DNA of 64,000 bases from Trichoplax adhaerens (taxonomy: Eukaryota; Placozoa; Uniplacotomia; Trichoplacea; Trichoplacidae): positions 6,145,535 through 6,209,534 of the forward strand of contig NW_002060947.1 in NCBI RefSeq assembly GCF_000150275.1. Reading direction: 5' to 3'. The stretch's first letter is position 1. The number at the start of each line of letters is the position of its first letter. This document shows positions 1 through 11,823 of this stretch, one piece after another. The position numbers were made by a program, and so were the translations under genes. The notes below the pieces were generated by a model that was not told where the DNA came from, did no database searches, and was given only the letters and a program-made list of their open reading frames with translations.

Positions 1-502
1 CTTCAAGAAAATTATTGCAATACATTTCTTACAAATTTATACCAATTCCTAAAATGTCATTATGACGGCCTCGTTATATCTATCCTCTATTAAACTTAGC
101 TATTTCAGTGAAAATTTACGGCTACTTTTTTTAACAGTTGTTATCAAAGCTACAAATGATGTTAGTATTCGGTGATTTCAATAACTCTTTGCCGTCCGAT
201 ACATATAGCATCATTTCGTTTATAGACTTTAAAAATTGGAATTTCTATCGCTGATGATACTGCGTGCTCTTTGTTTAGCTATATTACTCATATACGTTAC
301 AATACACTACCTTTTATATAGTAATATAGTAGCAAGACAATTGCTACATATGTACACATTTTTGAATTGCATGACATCTGTGAATTGCTTTATACTAAAA
401 GCGCCAAGCGAACAAATTAGGTCTTTCGTTTACACCTAGTGCATTACTTGTACTAAATATGATAATAAAAAAGAAAGTAACGTCCTTTGCTTCCTATGTA
501 AG
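1..502. other. Non-coding, probably taxilin intron
   Basis: No exon could be recognised here. The acceptor at 501-502 opens the first visible taxilin exon, and the N-terminal part of that protein is not found in this stretch. It is therefore most simply the 3' end of an upstream taxilin intron, with the first exons lying before the window. Confidence 0.5.
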
Positions 503-3217
503 CTCACTAAGGAAAAGCAATCTCTGCAAACTCAACTGGAAAAAGCAAATTCGGCTAAAGTAAAGCTGGAAAATTTATGCCGAGAACTACAGCGTCACAA
601 TAAAGCAATAAAGGTAAGCAAAATAATACACTCGTACTAGGTTTTAATTCCTCAAGTATAGTATAAAAATCCAGTTTGCTATGACTTTCCTGAGAAGCAA
701 TTTTTCCTTTTACTGCGTTAGTTCGTAGTGAATATTTGTTCTTATACGGTATGGATAAATAAATGTGTTGCCATACAGCTATTATTGACTACAAATCTGT
801 CTAGGCTAAGCGGTAATATTCTACATGGGCCATTTATAGGAGCATATTTAGTGATTTATACGTTATAAAACTTTTATATATTGCTTTCATAGGAAGAGTA
901 TATGAATCGTATCAAAGAAGAAGAATCGAAACGTCAAGCAATAGCTACAAAATTTCAGGTATTGTACACTATGTAAATGGTGCTAGAATAATACGTGCTA
1001 CATTCTATCACATCAATGATAAAAGTTTGAGCAAAGTATTTATTACAAGCATATTCTAACACCTTCAGCAAGTTCCTAGTAAACTATAATAGTAGCTTAT
1101 AGCTTGATAATGCATATTTTTGACGCCAGAATCAGCTCTGCTGAAATAACATCAATAAAGTTGCAACCGTGTTAATGTTATTCTTTGAAAATGAAAATAT
1201 ATCGTCTAAGTAATTATAATGCTATACAGTGATGAGCTAACAACGTACTACTATGCAGTTACTGTATAAGCACATTTAACCGTGCAGTTAATGTAGGAAT
1301 TTATGCAATTCAATTAATATTGATAAGATATGAATTATAATATTAACTGACTACCTGAATTATTTATGTTAAAGTACCCGAGTATAACTACTAAAGCAGT
1401 TAAACAACGTGGTAAAGCTTATACATGAAGGAAAATTTCAACAAATTTTTTAATATTCCACGTTTTAGTCTACAATTGACGACATAACAAATCAAATTCA
1501 GGAACAAAGCGAAAAAAATGTTGCTTTACAGGACCAAAATGCAGAGTAAGTAGACGTATTCAAAAAAATGCCAAAAAGTTCACATTTGCATTGAAATTAA
1601 TGCATTTTTATCAAAGTATATTACTATGCGTATCACTCATTAACTGAAGCAATTTATCAAAGATTGTGTAATAATAAGATTCGAGTTTCTACTTAGTGAA
1701 ATTGATCAGTAGTAAATCGGCATATCGAATCACTAACTCTCTTTAAAAAAAAAACTACAAGCCATATACCGAATTGTCATTCTACTTTACTCCACTGTCT
1801 TCTAGATTAAGTAAGAAGTTAAAAGGATTGCTGGAGCAGTACGACGTAAGAGAAGAGGTAAATATGCTCTCAGAGTTAGAATAGAATTCTAATAATTTTC
1901 TCCAGTTTATTCATATCTTGAGAAAGTACTAAAAATTAATGTTGTATAATTAGCACGTGGAAAAATTATTTAAACAAAAACAACTTGAAGTTCAGCTCTA
2001 TGAAGCTAAATTCAACCAAATTAATAAAATATTAACCGAAGAAAGAGCACGTTACGATAAAGCTAAAGAACTTGTAAGATTTTACATATTTAGAATCACA
2101 ATTTGTATATTACGGCTAATAGATAGTACCAAAACTCTGATGACTTAGTACAATGTAATGAAACTACATCAAGATATTAGCGTAAAAATAGTAAAATGGA
2201 CTTTCCTCTATTTAAAACTCTTAGTTTATAGCTGAAAATAACGAACAAAAGAAAAAATGCGAATTATTAACTAAAAATGAAGCTGAGTTGAAGAAGCAGG
2301 TAGTACCCACAATAGAGTTATTACGTCGTTTCTGATTTATAAAATTAAGTAAATTAACATAAGGTATTATTTTTGTCAGCTTTTAGCGTACACCGATAAA
2401 TTTCAAGACTTTCAAAAAACCATTGATAAAAGTAATGATATTTTCAATACCTTCAAGAAAGAAACGGAAAATGTAAGAAATGCAGTTCTGGCAAATATGT
2501 TTGATATACATGTGTTAATATCGTACAAAATGTTCAATTTCAATGGTATAAAATATCATAGGCTTCAAAAAGTATTAAAAGATTAGAAAAGGAGGTTATT
2601 GTATGGAAGACTAAATGGGAGAACACAAATCGTGCATTTTTAGAAATGACCGGGGAGGTTTGCGCTAGACTAAAAATATTTCTATATTTTTCTACCGATA
2701 AAGTAATGTGCTACGTTGCTAACGTTAATTTATTGCTATACTGAACTGTATTGATAGAAATTAAAACAAGAAAAGGAACATGAAAATTTCAAAGCTAAAT
2801 TTGATCGTTTAAAAAGCTTATGCCATGCTCTTCAAGAGGAAAGAAACCAACTTCGACAAAAAGTAGCTGATTTTACCAAGGTCCGTACTCATGTCGCAAG
2901 ACACGATTAAATTTAATGATCATTCTATTTTACATGATTAGCTGATCAGTTACTTTATTTCTATACCCATATTTAAACAGAAAAAGGAAGTTAACACAAA
3001 ATCTTTGGAAAAAGACAACAACGAAAGCGCCGAAATTGATGACGTCAACGACAAAAATGAAAAACCAAGCCATGATGAAGTGCCAGATCTAGATAATGTA
3101 AACAGTAATGCTAGTACAACTGATAAAATAGATAATGAAGAAGTAAACGATTGTGCTGCTACATTAACAGATCAAGCCAATGATGACCTTGTGGCATCAT
3201 CCAATAAAAATTCTTAA
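503..3217 (+). CDS. TXLN: Taxilin family coiled-coil protein, 5' partial
   Basis: Taxilins are cytoplasmic coiled-coil proteins that bind syntaxins and act in vesicle traffic. Ten exons join in frame with GT-AG borders: 503-613, 893-958, 1469-1545, 1806-1857, 1954-2073, 2225-2299, 2380-2472, 2562-2657, 2758-2880 and 2981-3217. They give the last 349 residues. Recognisable taxilin blocks in order are LENLCRELQRHNKAIK, KLFKQKQLEVQLYEAKF, YTDKFQDFQKTIDKSNDIF, WENTNRAFLEM and LKSLCHALQEERN. Almost the whole visible part is charged heptad coiled coil. The last exon adds an acidic, Asp/Asn-rich tail of about 75 residues with no clear counterpart known to me. At 2225 the nearer alternative acceptor (2230-2231) breaks the frame, so the upstream AG is used. 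The start codon and N-terminal region lie outside the window. The vertebrate alpha/beta/gamma subtype cannot be assigned. Confidence 0.93.
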
Positions 3218-3731
3218 TTAATTACTTAATGTAACATTAAAATTATCATGGAATTGCCAATACATTGTGCAGTACTGTAGATAGAGTGTAAATTTCGACA
3301 TAACATGCCTGATCTCTTAGTTAGTGACAGCGTAAGTAAAAATAATTATGTAAAGTATATTATAGTCAAGGTAAGTTGCAAGCTTAGCAACAGCTGGCTA
3401 TTGCTAAGCATTAGCTGCATGAAGTACAAGCGATAAATTATTAATTATAAAGACGTCTCTTCCGTATCTCGTGTTACCAGTTGGTAACTTTTTTACGTTC
3501 GATTGGCATAATGCCACTGAATGCATTTTATGTTAATGAAGAGGTAATTTTATAATGGATAGCCATTCGCAAATTAATAAAATAACATCTTTTTAACCGT
3601 TTTATAAAAAATTTATTGAAGAGCAACAATACTATTTTTACAATTGATCAAGTCAGTACGTACAAATAGAACACTACGTTACTTCGTTTAAAAGAATGGC
3701 TTTGCTGATTTTTAATAAGTTAGGAGAGTGA
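3218..3731. other. Intergenic gap between convergent genes
   Basis: About 0.5 kb separates the taxilin stop codon from the PSMG1 stop codon on the opposite strand. It should hold both 3' UTRs and polyadenylation sites. AT-rich stretches are present, but I cannot assign a specific polyadenylation signal. Confidence 0.6.
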
Positions 3732-6392
3732 TTACATATATATATTGTTTGCTGACAGCCTTAGACTTATTGCTTTCTTGTAGATGTCACGAAGTTCTTC
3801 CCATGATACCTAAATAAATACAACCAACTCAATTAAGACGTAATCATATGCTACACGTAGACGAGTATTATCAACATTAGTAGCTTCGCATGTGCATTTA
3901 AATAATAGCTATACACATTATAATACTTTGTAAAATAATGTAAAAATGATCATTGACAAAATTGACTATTCCTAACTAGCGTCTTTGTCATTACGTTGTG
4001 ATTCAACTTACATTGGTACTTTGCTGTAGCACAGACTTAGTTAAACAACTCCACAAGAGCTTCAAAGTTTGCATATCAACTGTGGATGATTCCGTATAGC
4101 AAATATACAAAACTGCAGCTTTCGCACTGATTTGGCATTCAGTTAGAACTGTTTCGAAATGGAAAGGCATGCGTTATGATTATATTGCTGTAGTAGAAGG
4201 AACATTTTATCCATATATAAATGCAATTACTTGAATCGCTTTCAATACAACAACCATGAATAGCATTGATATTGTAGTGAAATGATACGTTATCATTAAC
4301 ATCTACTATAACCTAGCTTGGTTTGATTGCCTACGAATAAAGCATGTCTAGTTACAACTAGTCTATATGTCAATGAAAAGTTACCAGCAGCAGGAGCATC
4401 GCTAATTATATTGGGCTGTTCTAATGTTGTAATGTCGTCATTCTCCGTCCAAAAGGCGCTTTTTAATGTCCTTAAGAAAGGCAAAACAGTTGGTAGCATA
4501 CTTTGATAGTTACATTGATGTAGCGATGTCATGAGAACCACTTTATCAGCATCAAACGTCTGCATTAACTATAGAAAGATAGATAGTAGAGAAAGATGAA
4601 TCAAATTGAAAAGTTGACCAGCGTTCTAGACTGCTAAATGGAATAGTGATGTGATTGACAGTCACTGAAGTAAAAATAATATTAACAAGGCTATGCCATA
4701 CACTTTGTGCCCATTGAAAAGAATCTTGAGGTTTGTTGGAGCAAAAACATATTAATATAGAGTTTTCATTGTCGATACCAATTACTGGATATCGATGACG
4801 TTGGCTAGTTTGACCATCCAAGGCGAAGTAGCCAATATTGTTCACTGTTCTATTGCTTAGATAGCCTTGTAAAAGAATGGTTGAAGCTAGAGCGAATAAA
4901 ATTCAGAAAATTAGAACGTATGTATTTGTTCATAGTAGATAGATAGTTCATAGAACAATTATACTCATAGTATACCCGTATGGAATTGACTGTGCAAGCA
5001 TTTATGCAGGTTCAGCTTAAGTTTAATAATGCAATTACTTCAACATGAACTATGGCGAGTTCACAAATTGTTGTTCTAAAAAGACACGTCCTATGATTAC
5101 AAACCTTAGCTAGTGAACTTACATACTAACTAGTCAAGGTCGATGGTAGTAGTTTTAAATCTTGCTATTTCTATTTTATTCCATGTACTGTATCATGTCT
5201 ATGTCCAGTATATTACATAGTCATAAATATTGCGATTTCTAAAATGCAAGTCTGTACAATAAAGCATGCGATTCTTTTATGAGTATTATTATATGTAATT
5301 AAGCTCCTGTTTTATTACAGTAAACTTCGAGACCACTTTAGACAGTATGAACAACCCAATATTGGTAGAATGTACAGTAATGTGCGAGTCGATTTCTTCT
5401 CTAATTCTTTCCCTTCTTTCTCTAATCTGGCATGATTTGGTATTTTGAAAGATTAGTATAACGAGTAATCTACCGTCTCGTTTCTAGCAACTGTGCCTAT
5501 GCCTACATATGGACGAAGGTATTCAAAAGTAAAGTAGATCATGATATGCACTCTTATTTACAATTTAAAAAATAGTCAATTCAATCTAAATCTATTTACA
5601 ACTATATTAAGCCAGAGTGTTACAGACTAGTCGATTAATGTTTTACTATACTCGTCGATATGTAGTAAGATCAGTCAATGCTTATTGAATGTTCTCATCC
5701 TTAAAATACACGCGTACTATGCGTATGATTAAGGATTCGAAAATAATTATATCATAGAACGTGACTGGGATTTCTTGCTCTAGTTTACATCATCACATCA
5801 ATCCGTTCTTCTACCAAGGATTTTTTACATCATTCTCTCCAATGACACGATAGACACTTGTATCAATGTTACGATGTAACCTAGCAGCAAGATTTATTTT
5901 GGAGGCAGCACTCCAGCAACGATATAAACATTGCAAGGCAAAATGACGAAATGATGGAAAACATCTCCCTTGTCACAACCATGTCCATTGACACAGCGTC
6001 GAAACAGTTACCCATACCATGAAATAGGGGGGGTAGATTAAAAGAGTTTCTTCAGATAGATCGATTTAATCCAAGTAGAAACATTGACGATGAAAGCAGA
6101 TCCATTTAATGATTCTCTGTAATCAATATTATGTCCTCTCCTTATTGGTCTATGTCGAGTGTCCATCATGATTATTCAGCAAAAATCCATCTTGTATAGC
6201 CGTGTTGGACAACATCAACACCAACTTACCTGGATCGAAAGTGATGATTATCTCTTTACAGTTCCATTTGGATGCTAGCTTTTCACCTTCATCCTGATCT
6301 GCTAAATGAAAGGTATATTTAGCATGTTGCAAGGCAGTTTCATCATCCTCCAAGTCGTCGAATGGACTACGAGCAAAGTAGTTAACAGCCAT
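3732..6392 (-). CDS. PSMG1: Proteasome assembly chaperone 1 (PAC1)
   Basis: PSMG1 pairs with PSMG2 to chaperone assembly of the 20S proteasome alpha ring. Five exons, read on the minus strand, join in phase: 6230-6392, 4687-4844, 4385-4568, 4012-4148 and 3732-3809, giving 239 residues. Family signatures are LPFLRTLK, LEQPNIISDAPAA continuing across a splice into VLTECQI, and AAVLYICYTES. The human protein has the same blocks in the same order but is about 50 residues longer, mainly in its acidic N-terminus. The C-terminus SANNIYM keeps a hydrophobic-Tyr-X ending, the tail type with which proteasome-binding factors dock into alpha-ring pockets. The start is the ATG of MAVNYFARSPFDD; the frame is open further upstream, but that peptide lacks similarity. 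Intron 1 (4845-6229) is 1.4 kb with nothing recognised in it. Confidence 0.9.
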
Positions 6393-6740
6393 AGCGCTTT
6401 TCTCGATTGCAATGACGTAGTGGTTTTTGCAGTCCACTCTAGTCTGCAGTACAGTACACAGCGTCCTGTCGGCTACCCTATAGTATAGACTGTAAGCCCA
6501 TGACCCTGACGAAGTAGTCAACAACATCGACTCGATATTGCTGAAACATGGCGAAAAATTCCACTAGTTAGTATAAAACTATTTCAATCGTATTAAGTTG
6601 ATTGCGCTAATATTCTCAGTACTGCTTATAAAGGATGGAAATGAACCCAGTCGAATGTATACTAAACAAACAGCTGTACAGCAGGCAATATCCAATTTCC
6701 AAATACTTGATATGGCCTTTCTACTCATTAAAATTATGCC
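6393..6740. other. Probable PSMG1 promoter region
   Basis: A short stretch between the PSMG1 start codon and the first minisatellite unit. The gene's 5' UTR and promoter should lie here if the array is not transcribed. No specific motif could be identified. Confidence 0.35.
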
Positions 6741-6742
6741 CA

Positions 6743-7540
6743 GCCATCATTTACTTATACTTTATTCAGCAGAATAGACTAATCTCACTTCTACGGTGGC
6801 TACTTAAGATTACAGAGGGTCTAAAACTACTTTTACAATCCCGTCTTTTCAGCTATAGATATAGCCGCTAGCCATCATTTACTGTACTTTATCAAGCAGA
6901 ATAGACTAATCTAATTTCTACGGTGGCTACTTGAGATTAGAGATGATCTAAAACTACTTTTGCTAGAGATGATCCAAAACTACTTTTACAACCCCGTCTT
7001 ACCAGCTATAGATATAGATATAGCTGCTCTACTCATTATTGCTAGCCATCATTTACTATACTTTACTAAATAGAATAGACTAATCTAACTTCTACAGTGG
7101 CTACTTGAGATTACAGATGATCTAAAACTACTTTATAACCCCGTCTTACCCACTACAGATATAGACATAGCCGCTCTACTCATTATTGCTAGCCATCATT
7201 TACTATACTTTATTAAGCAGAATAGACTAATCTAACTTTTACAGTGGCTACTTGAGATTACAGATGATCTAAAACTACTTTTACAACCCCGTCTCGCCAG
7301 CTATAGATATAGATATAACCGCTCTACTCATTATTGCTAGCCATCATTTACTATACTTTATTAAGCAGAATAGACTAATCTACGGTCCCGCAGTGCTGAC
7401 TTGAGATTATATGGTCTAAAACTATTTTTACAACACCATCTTGCCAGCTATAGATATAGCCGCTCTATTCATTAGCGCCAGCCATCATTTAGTGTATAAT
7501 TATTTTATTAAGCGCAATAGACTAATCTACGTCTCACAGT
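6743..7540. repeat. Minisatellite, about 147 bp unit, six copies
   Basis: Units beginning GCCATCATTTA start at 6743, 6871, 7045, 7192, 7340 and 7481. Spacings are 128, 174, 147, 148 and 141 bp. Each unit carries AATAGACTAATCT, GGCTACTTGAGATTA and AGCTATAGATATAG in the same order. The 174 bp unit contains a partial internal duplication of GATGATCTAAAACTACTTT (near 6945-6985). The ORFs that cross it are repeat shadows. Confidence 0.9.
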
Positions 7541-8060
7541 GCTTATTAGAAATTATAGTACAACTTTCAGCACATATGACTACTGGAATTAACTGAAATT
7601 ACTACGATTTGGACTTGCTTGATTTATAATTAATTATTTATTATTATAGTGTATATATACGCACTCCTATATAGTCGCGTAATAGGATATATCAAAATAG
7701 AATTAATTAATTCATGAAACATGAAATATTACGCCTTTTATCTGAATCATGCCCTCCAAATATTGATAGATTGAATATGATAACGTTTCTACCCGTTGTG
7801 TAAGTATAGAATGCTACATATTAGGCTATCCAAGAGAGATTAGAGTTTCTGCAATCTTTCCGGGATAGCCTACTGACAGTGTACATGCAGTCAAGGTGAG
7901 TGTCAACATGCACAACTAGACAACTTTAAGCTCATTCTATCAATTGATAACTGTCTTTTATAGAAATAGATGTAGATATAGTCAACATGAGGGCGAAAAT
8001 GTAGAGGTTGATCACCTTCTACTTACTCGATTGATCGAAAATTACACCTTTTCGATACAG
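7541..8060. other. Intergenic, nothing recognised
   Basis: AT-rich DNA between two tandem arrays. No exon-like segment, RNA gene or strong inverted repeat was seen. Confidence 0.5.
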
Positions 8061-8770
8061 ACGCGTAGAGTCAAAGTCAGTCAGAAAATAGCTATTGAAA
8101 TAAACTTCTATTCCTATACACAAGATTAATTGCAGACTAGAGCTTTTCGCTTTTACAAATATACGTATGCATGTACATAAATTTAAAGTTAGCAGGAAAA
8201 TAGAGCATTCGATGAACTTGTATTCTTGCCCTCTGCATAGATTGAAAATGATAGCTTTAAGCGCATGTGTGATATGCATAGGGTCAAAGTTAGTAGGAAA
8301 ATGGAAAATTAGCTAAACTTTTATTCTAGATGACTGGATTGGCCACAACCATAGCTCTTTCTATGTATGCGAGTGCAAATAGTCAACTTTATTAGAAAAA
8401 TGAAGAATAAGATAATGTTTTATTCCTACTCACTAGATTAACTAAAAGGTATCGTTTTTGAAGGTGTATGAGTGTATATAGCCAAATTTGTTAGGAAGAT
8501 GGAGAATAAGATAGACTTCTCTCTGTCTGCTCACTTGATTAACCGAAAGGGCAACTCTTATAGGTGTTCGAGAGCATATAATATATAATCAACGCTAACA
8601 GAAAACCGAGAATAGTGTGTAGATAAACCTCTATTCCTGCTCACCGAAACGCCAGAAAACGATCTTTTAGCTTTTTCGATGAATACATATATATAGGATC
8701 AAAGTTAAAAGGAAAATTAAAAATTGGACAAAAATCCAATCCTGCTTACTGAGTTGATTGAAAATAAATG
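8060..8770. repeat. Degenerate minisatellite, about 100-115 bp unit
   Basis: Variants of GTCAAAGTTAGTAGGAAAAT recur near 8064, 8181, 8281, 8378, 8477, 8587 and 8694. Each is followed by an A/G-rich stretch and then CTTTTATTCCTRCTCA-like text. Copies are strongly diverged, so the array looks old. It is unrelated in sequence to the array at 6743. Confidence 0.75.
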
Positions 8771-9455
8771 GCTTACATAGTTCTGGATCGCTTACAAGGG
8801 ACAACATATCTTACGTAAATATTATAGGATTATAGAACTGTGGGAAAATCGGTGCATAGTAGTAATATCCGCCCTAATGACGTAGAATTAAGAATTAAGA
8901 ACGGGAAATATATCCAGCTACAATACCGTTTATCTGTAGTCTACTGCGTACCTGCAATAGAATCAATCGTTCTATTTTCGATGGAAATCAAATTATCTCC
9001 AGTTTATCAATCATTCTACTTATTTAATTTAATATCATATTGAGAAATAGGATAAATAAATGCATTATGTCATAAATCATTTCAAAATGGGACAAAGTAG
9101 GACCATTCAGAGCAGTAATTAAATTGCTCTACTTCTAAATCACCTTTGCCAAGCCAAGATAGTACAATGTTATTTGTTGAGAATGTAAAAAGCTAACGTA
9201 CTAACATAGAAATTTATGCTGGCAATGGTAATATCAGGTACAACACAAGTAGAGACCATTATTGCATACATATTGAGCAGTGTTCTTGACGAAATTTCAC
9301 CCTTTAAAGCCTTACTACGAACAGAATCAGTTATTTACTGAATGATACTTTCAACGAGTGCAGTAAATCGAAAATAAGCACCGTTCTATGCAAAGTGACT
9401 ATCAATTAATTGATTACTTCGCCAGCATAATCACTTTACTGTCAAACTACGCTCA
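8771..9455. other. Intergenic, nothing recognised
   Basis: No supported gene. A 67-codon open frame near 8840 resembles no protein known to me and lacks flanking splice context. Confidence 0.5.
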
Positions 9456-9459
9456 GAAA

Positions 9460-10195
9460 ACAACAACTTCATTCATTAAAATTTGAAACTCTCTCTTCAA
9501 CAGTGCGTTATTATTACTACGAAAATATTAAAACATTCAGTAGTAACTACTTTAGGAAGACTTAGAAACTCATTTAAACTAATTTAGTAAATGTAAACAT
9601 AAGTCAATAACGAAGACGAAGTTAAGAAATAGCAAATCCATTCATTAAAATTCGGAATTCTCTCTTTTACAGTGCATCATTATTGTTACGAAAATATTGA
9701 AACATTAGTCAATAGTAGCAGCTGAATGAGCCTGTAAGAAGTAAAAATTGCTTTGGATCGACTGAAACCTCATCTAAGCTAATACGGTAAATGTAAACGC
9801 AAGTCAATAACGAAGACGAAGTAGAGAGACAGCAAATTCATTCGTTAAAATTGAAATTCTCTTTTCTATAGTGCACTATTATCACTGCAGAAACATTGAA
9901 ATGAGGCTAACACTACCAAAATAGACTAATAGAAAGCAAAAACTGATTTGGATCGATTTGAAAACTCATCTAAGCTAATGCGGTCAATGTAAATGTCAGT
10001 TAGCAACGAAGAAAAAGTAAAGAAACAGCAAATTCATTCATTAAAATTGAAATTCTTTCTTCTATAGTGCACTATTATTACTATAAAAACATTGGAATAT
10101 GGTCAACACTACCAAAATAGACCAGTAGGAAGTAAAAACTCTTCGAAACTAATACGGTAAATGTAAATGCAAGTTAACAACGAAGACGAAGTAAA
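9460..10195. repeat. Minisatellite, about 175-195 bp unit, four copies
   Basis: TTCATTCATTAAAATT followed by GAAATTCTCT and CAGTGCATTATTATTACTACG-type sequence recurs near 9468, 9641, 9836 and 10032. Between copies, AATAACGAAGACGAAGT and ACGGTAAATGTAAA also recur in register. The last copies are more similar to one another than to the first. Confidence 0.8.
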
Positions 10196-11823
10196 AGCTG
10201 ATGGCTAAAAGACCAATCCAAACGGCAAGTTGAATATAAGTTAGAAGGTAACGTAGAATAAATTATTAATTAATCAATGAATGAGAAGCTTGTGGATTAT
10301 TAATTATACTAGCTAATAGCTATTCGCTGCCATCCTATCACAGTAAAGTACACATGGATAATGATGTGCACAGCATGATAATCCAGACTTGGTTTAATTA
10401 AGAGGATAATCAACCCATGCATATTTCTTGCTTCCCTCTTATTGGCTGCCATCTTGAATATAAATCCATCATCATTATAAATAGATAAATGAATAATATC
10501 AAGGATAAATAAAATTCATTCTAACCCATTCTTTTCAATAAGAAATCAAATCATGTATTGGCCAATAATTTTATTATAGCCTAAGGGCATATTCGATACT
10601 TTGTATTGCATGTTCATCGATGAAAAGAATAATTAACTTGATCATTCGTTATGTCCATGCAAGCCTAATTACTATGCAGTAATTTCATGTAAAGAATTGC
10701 CTTTACATTTCATCCCCTTTAGACAATCGATTGATCGTCATTAGATCAACGTATAAAATAAAAACAATAATATCCTCCTTCAATAGCGATTACGTTTATA
10801 CAACAGTGGATGGCCGAAAGCTTTGACGCCTGGTAGCCAAGTGCAAACATTACTTACGTATATCGAAAAAATCAGAAACAGTCGTAGCAGTCAGCATAGG
10901 AAGCGAATGTCGATGACAACGTTAACATCAAGATATTCCACTTCAATTTAAAGGAATCATCAAGTAAGTCATTCAATCTAGTCCGTAGATTATTTCACTC
11001 CTCTATAATCTATCGACAATCCCTGAACATGATTAAAGCAAAAGTTTAACCAACAAAATGTTAGTTAATATTGATGGATACGAGACCATTCAAACGGGAA
11101 GAAAAAAACACGATAATTGACGATAAGGTGTTACCTAACAGTCTTATTTACCCGGGATAATACTCACACTGGCTTGGTAAATTTCGCATTTAGTTGTCTA
11201 GTAGTTGCCATAAAATATAGTAAATGCTGTTGAAAATAGCAGAAAATGAACGAGAATCCACCCTGACTAAATGGCCGATATCTAGAATTTTAGATATCGA
11301 TAGCCACAGGTTGTATTGTTGATCGCTGTCGCTTGGTGCCAATAGAAAGAAAAAACGAGTAAAATTTATTGTCCAGTTAGAGCAATTTAGAAATAATCAC
11401 AAGAAAAAAAAATGGGGTAATCGATCGTTATTGGATTATCATTAAAATACCCAAGACATAATCAATATTGATAGTTCATGAGTCTGTTCGTTAGTATTAA
11501 CTCCATACTATCCAACATGGAACCTTATGTATATTAAATCATTGGGGAATAGTCGATAGAAATCATCTCAAATAAATACAATAAGGCTAAAATAATCCAT
11601 TTCTTGATGTAAATAAATGTTTGATATTACTCTCCAAGGATCACAAATTAATAAAAGGAATCATTCATATTTCTAGTTAATCGACAATCTGTTATACTTT
11701 ATTTTTAAAGATCAATTGTATAACATCGATTATCTTTGATTCTGATGTTAAGAGTAAAAATGATTTAATTAGTTGTAAAATACTATCTTTAATAGAAATC
11801 ATTTATTGATAGAAGATTAAGCC
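10196..11823. other. Intergenic, upstream of pseudokinase gene 1
   Basis: 1.6 kb of AT-rich DNA without a recognisable exon. The promoter and 5' UTR of the pseudokinase gene that starts at 11824 should lie in its 3' part. No core promoter element could be assigned. Confidence 0.45.

Noticed and set aside
236-439. 67-codon ORF before the first taxilin exon
   Set aside because: Hydrophobic, low-complexity frame in probable intron sequence. It shows no taxilin similarity and is not in frame with the downstream exon.
6306-6488. Plus-strand ORF opposite PSMG1 exon 1
   Set aside because: Shadow of the minus-strand exon, which has clear family similarity downstream and correct splice phase.
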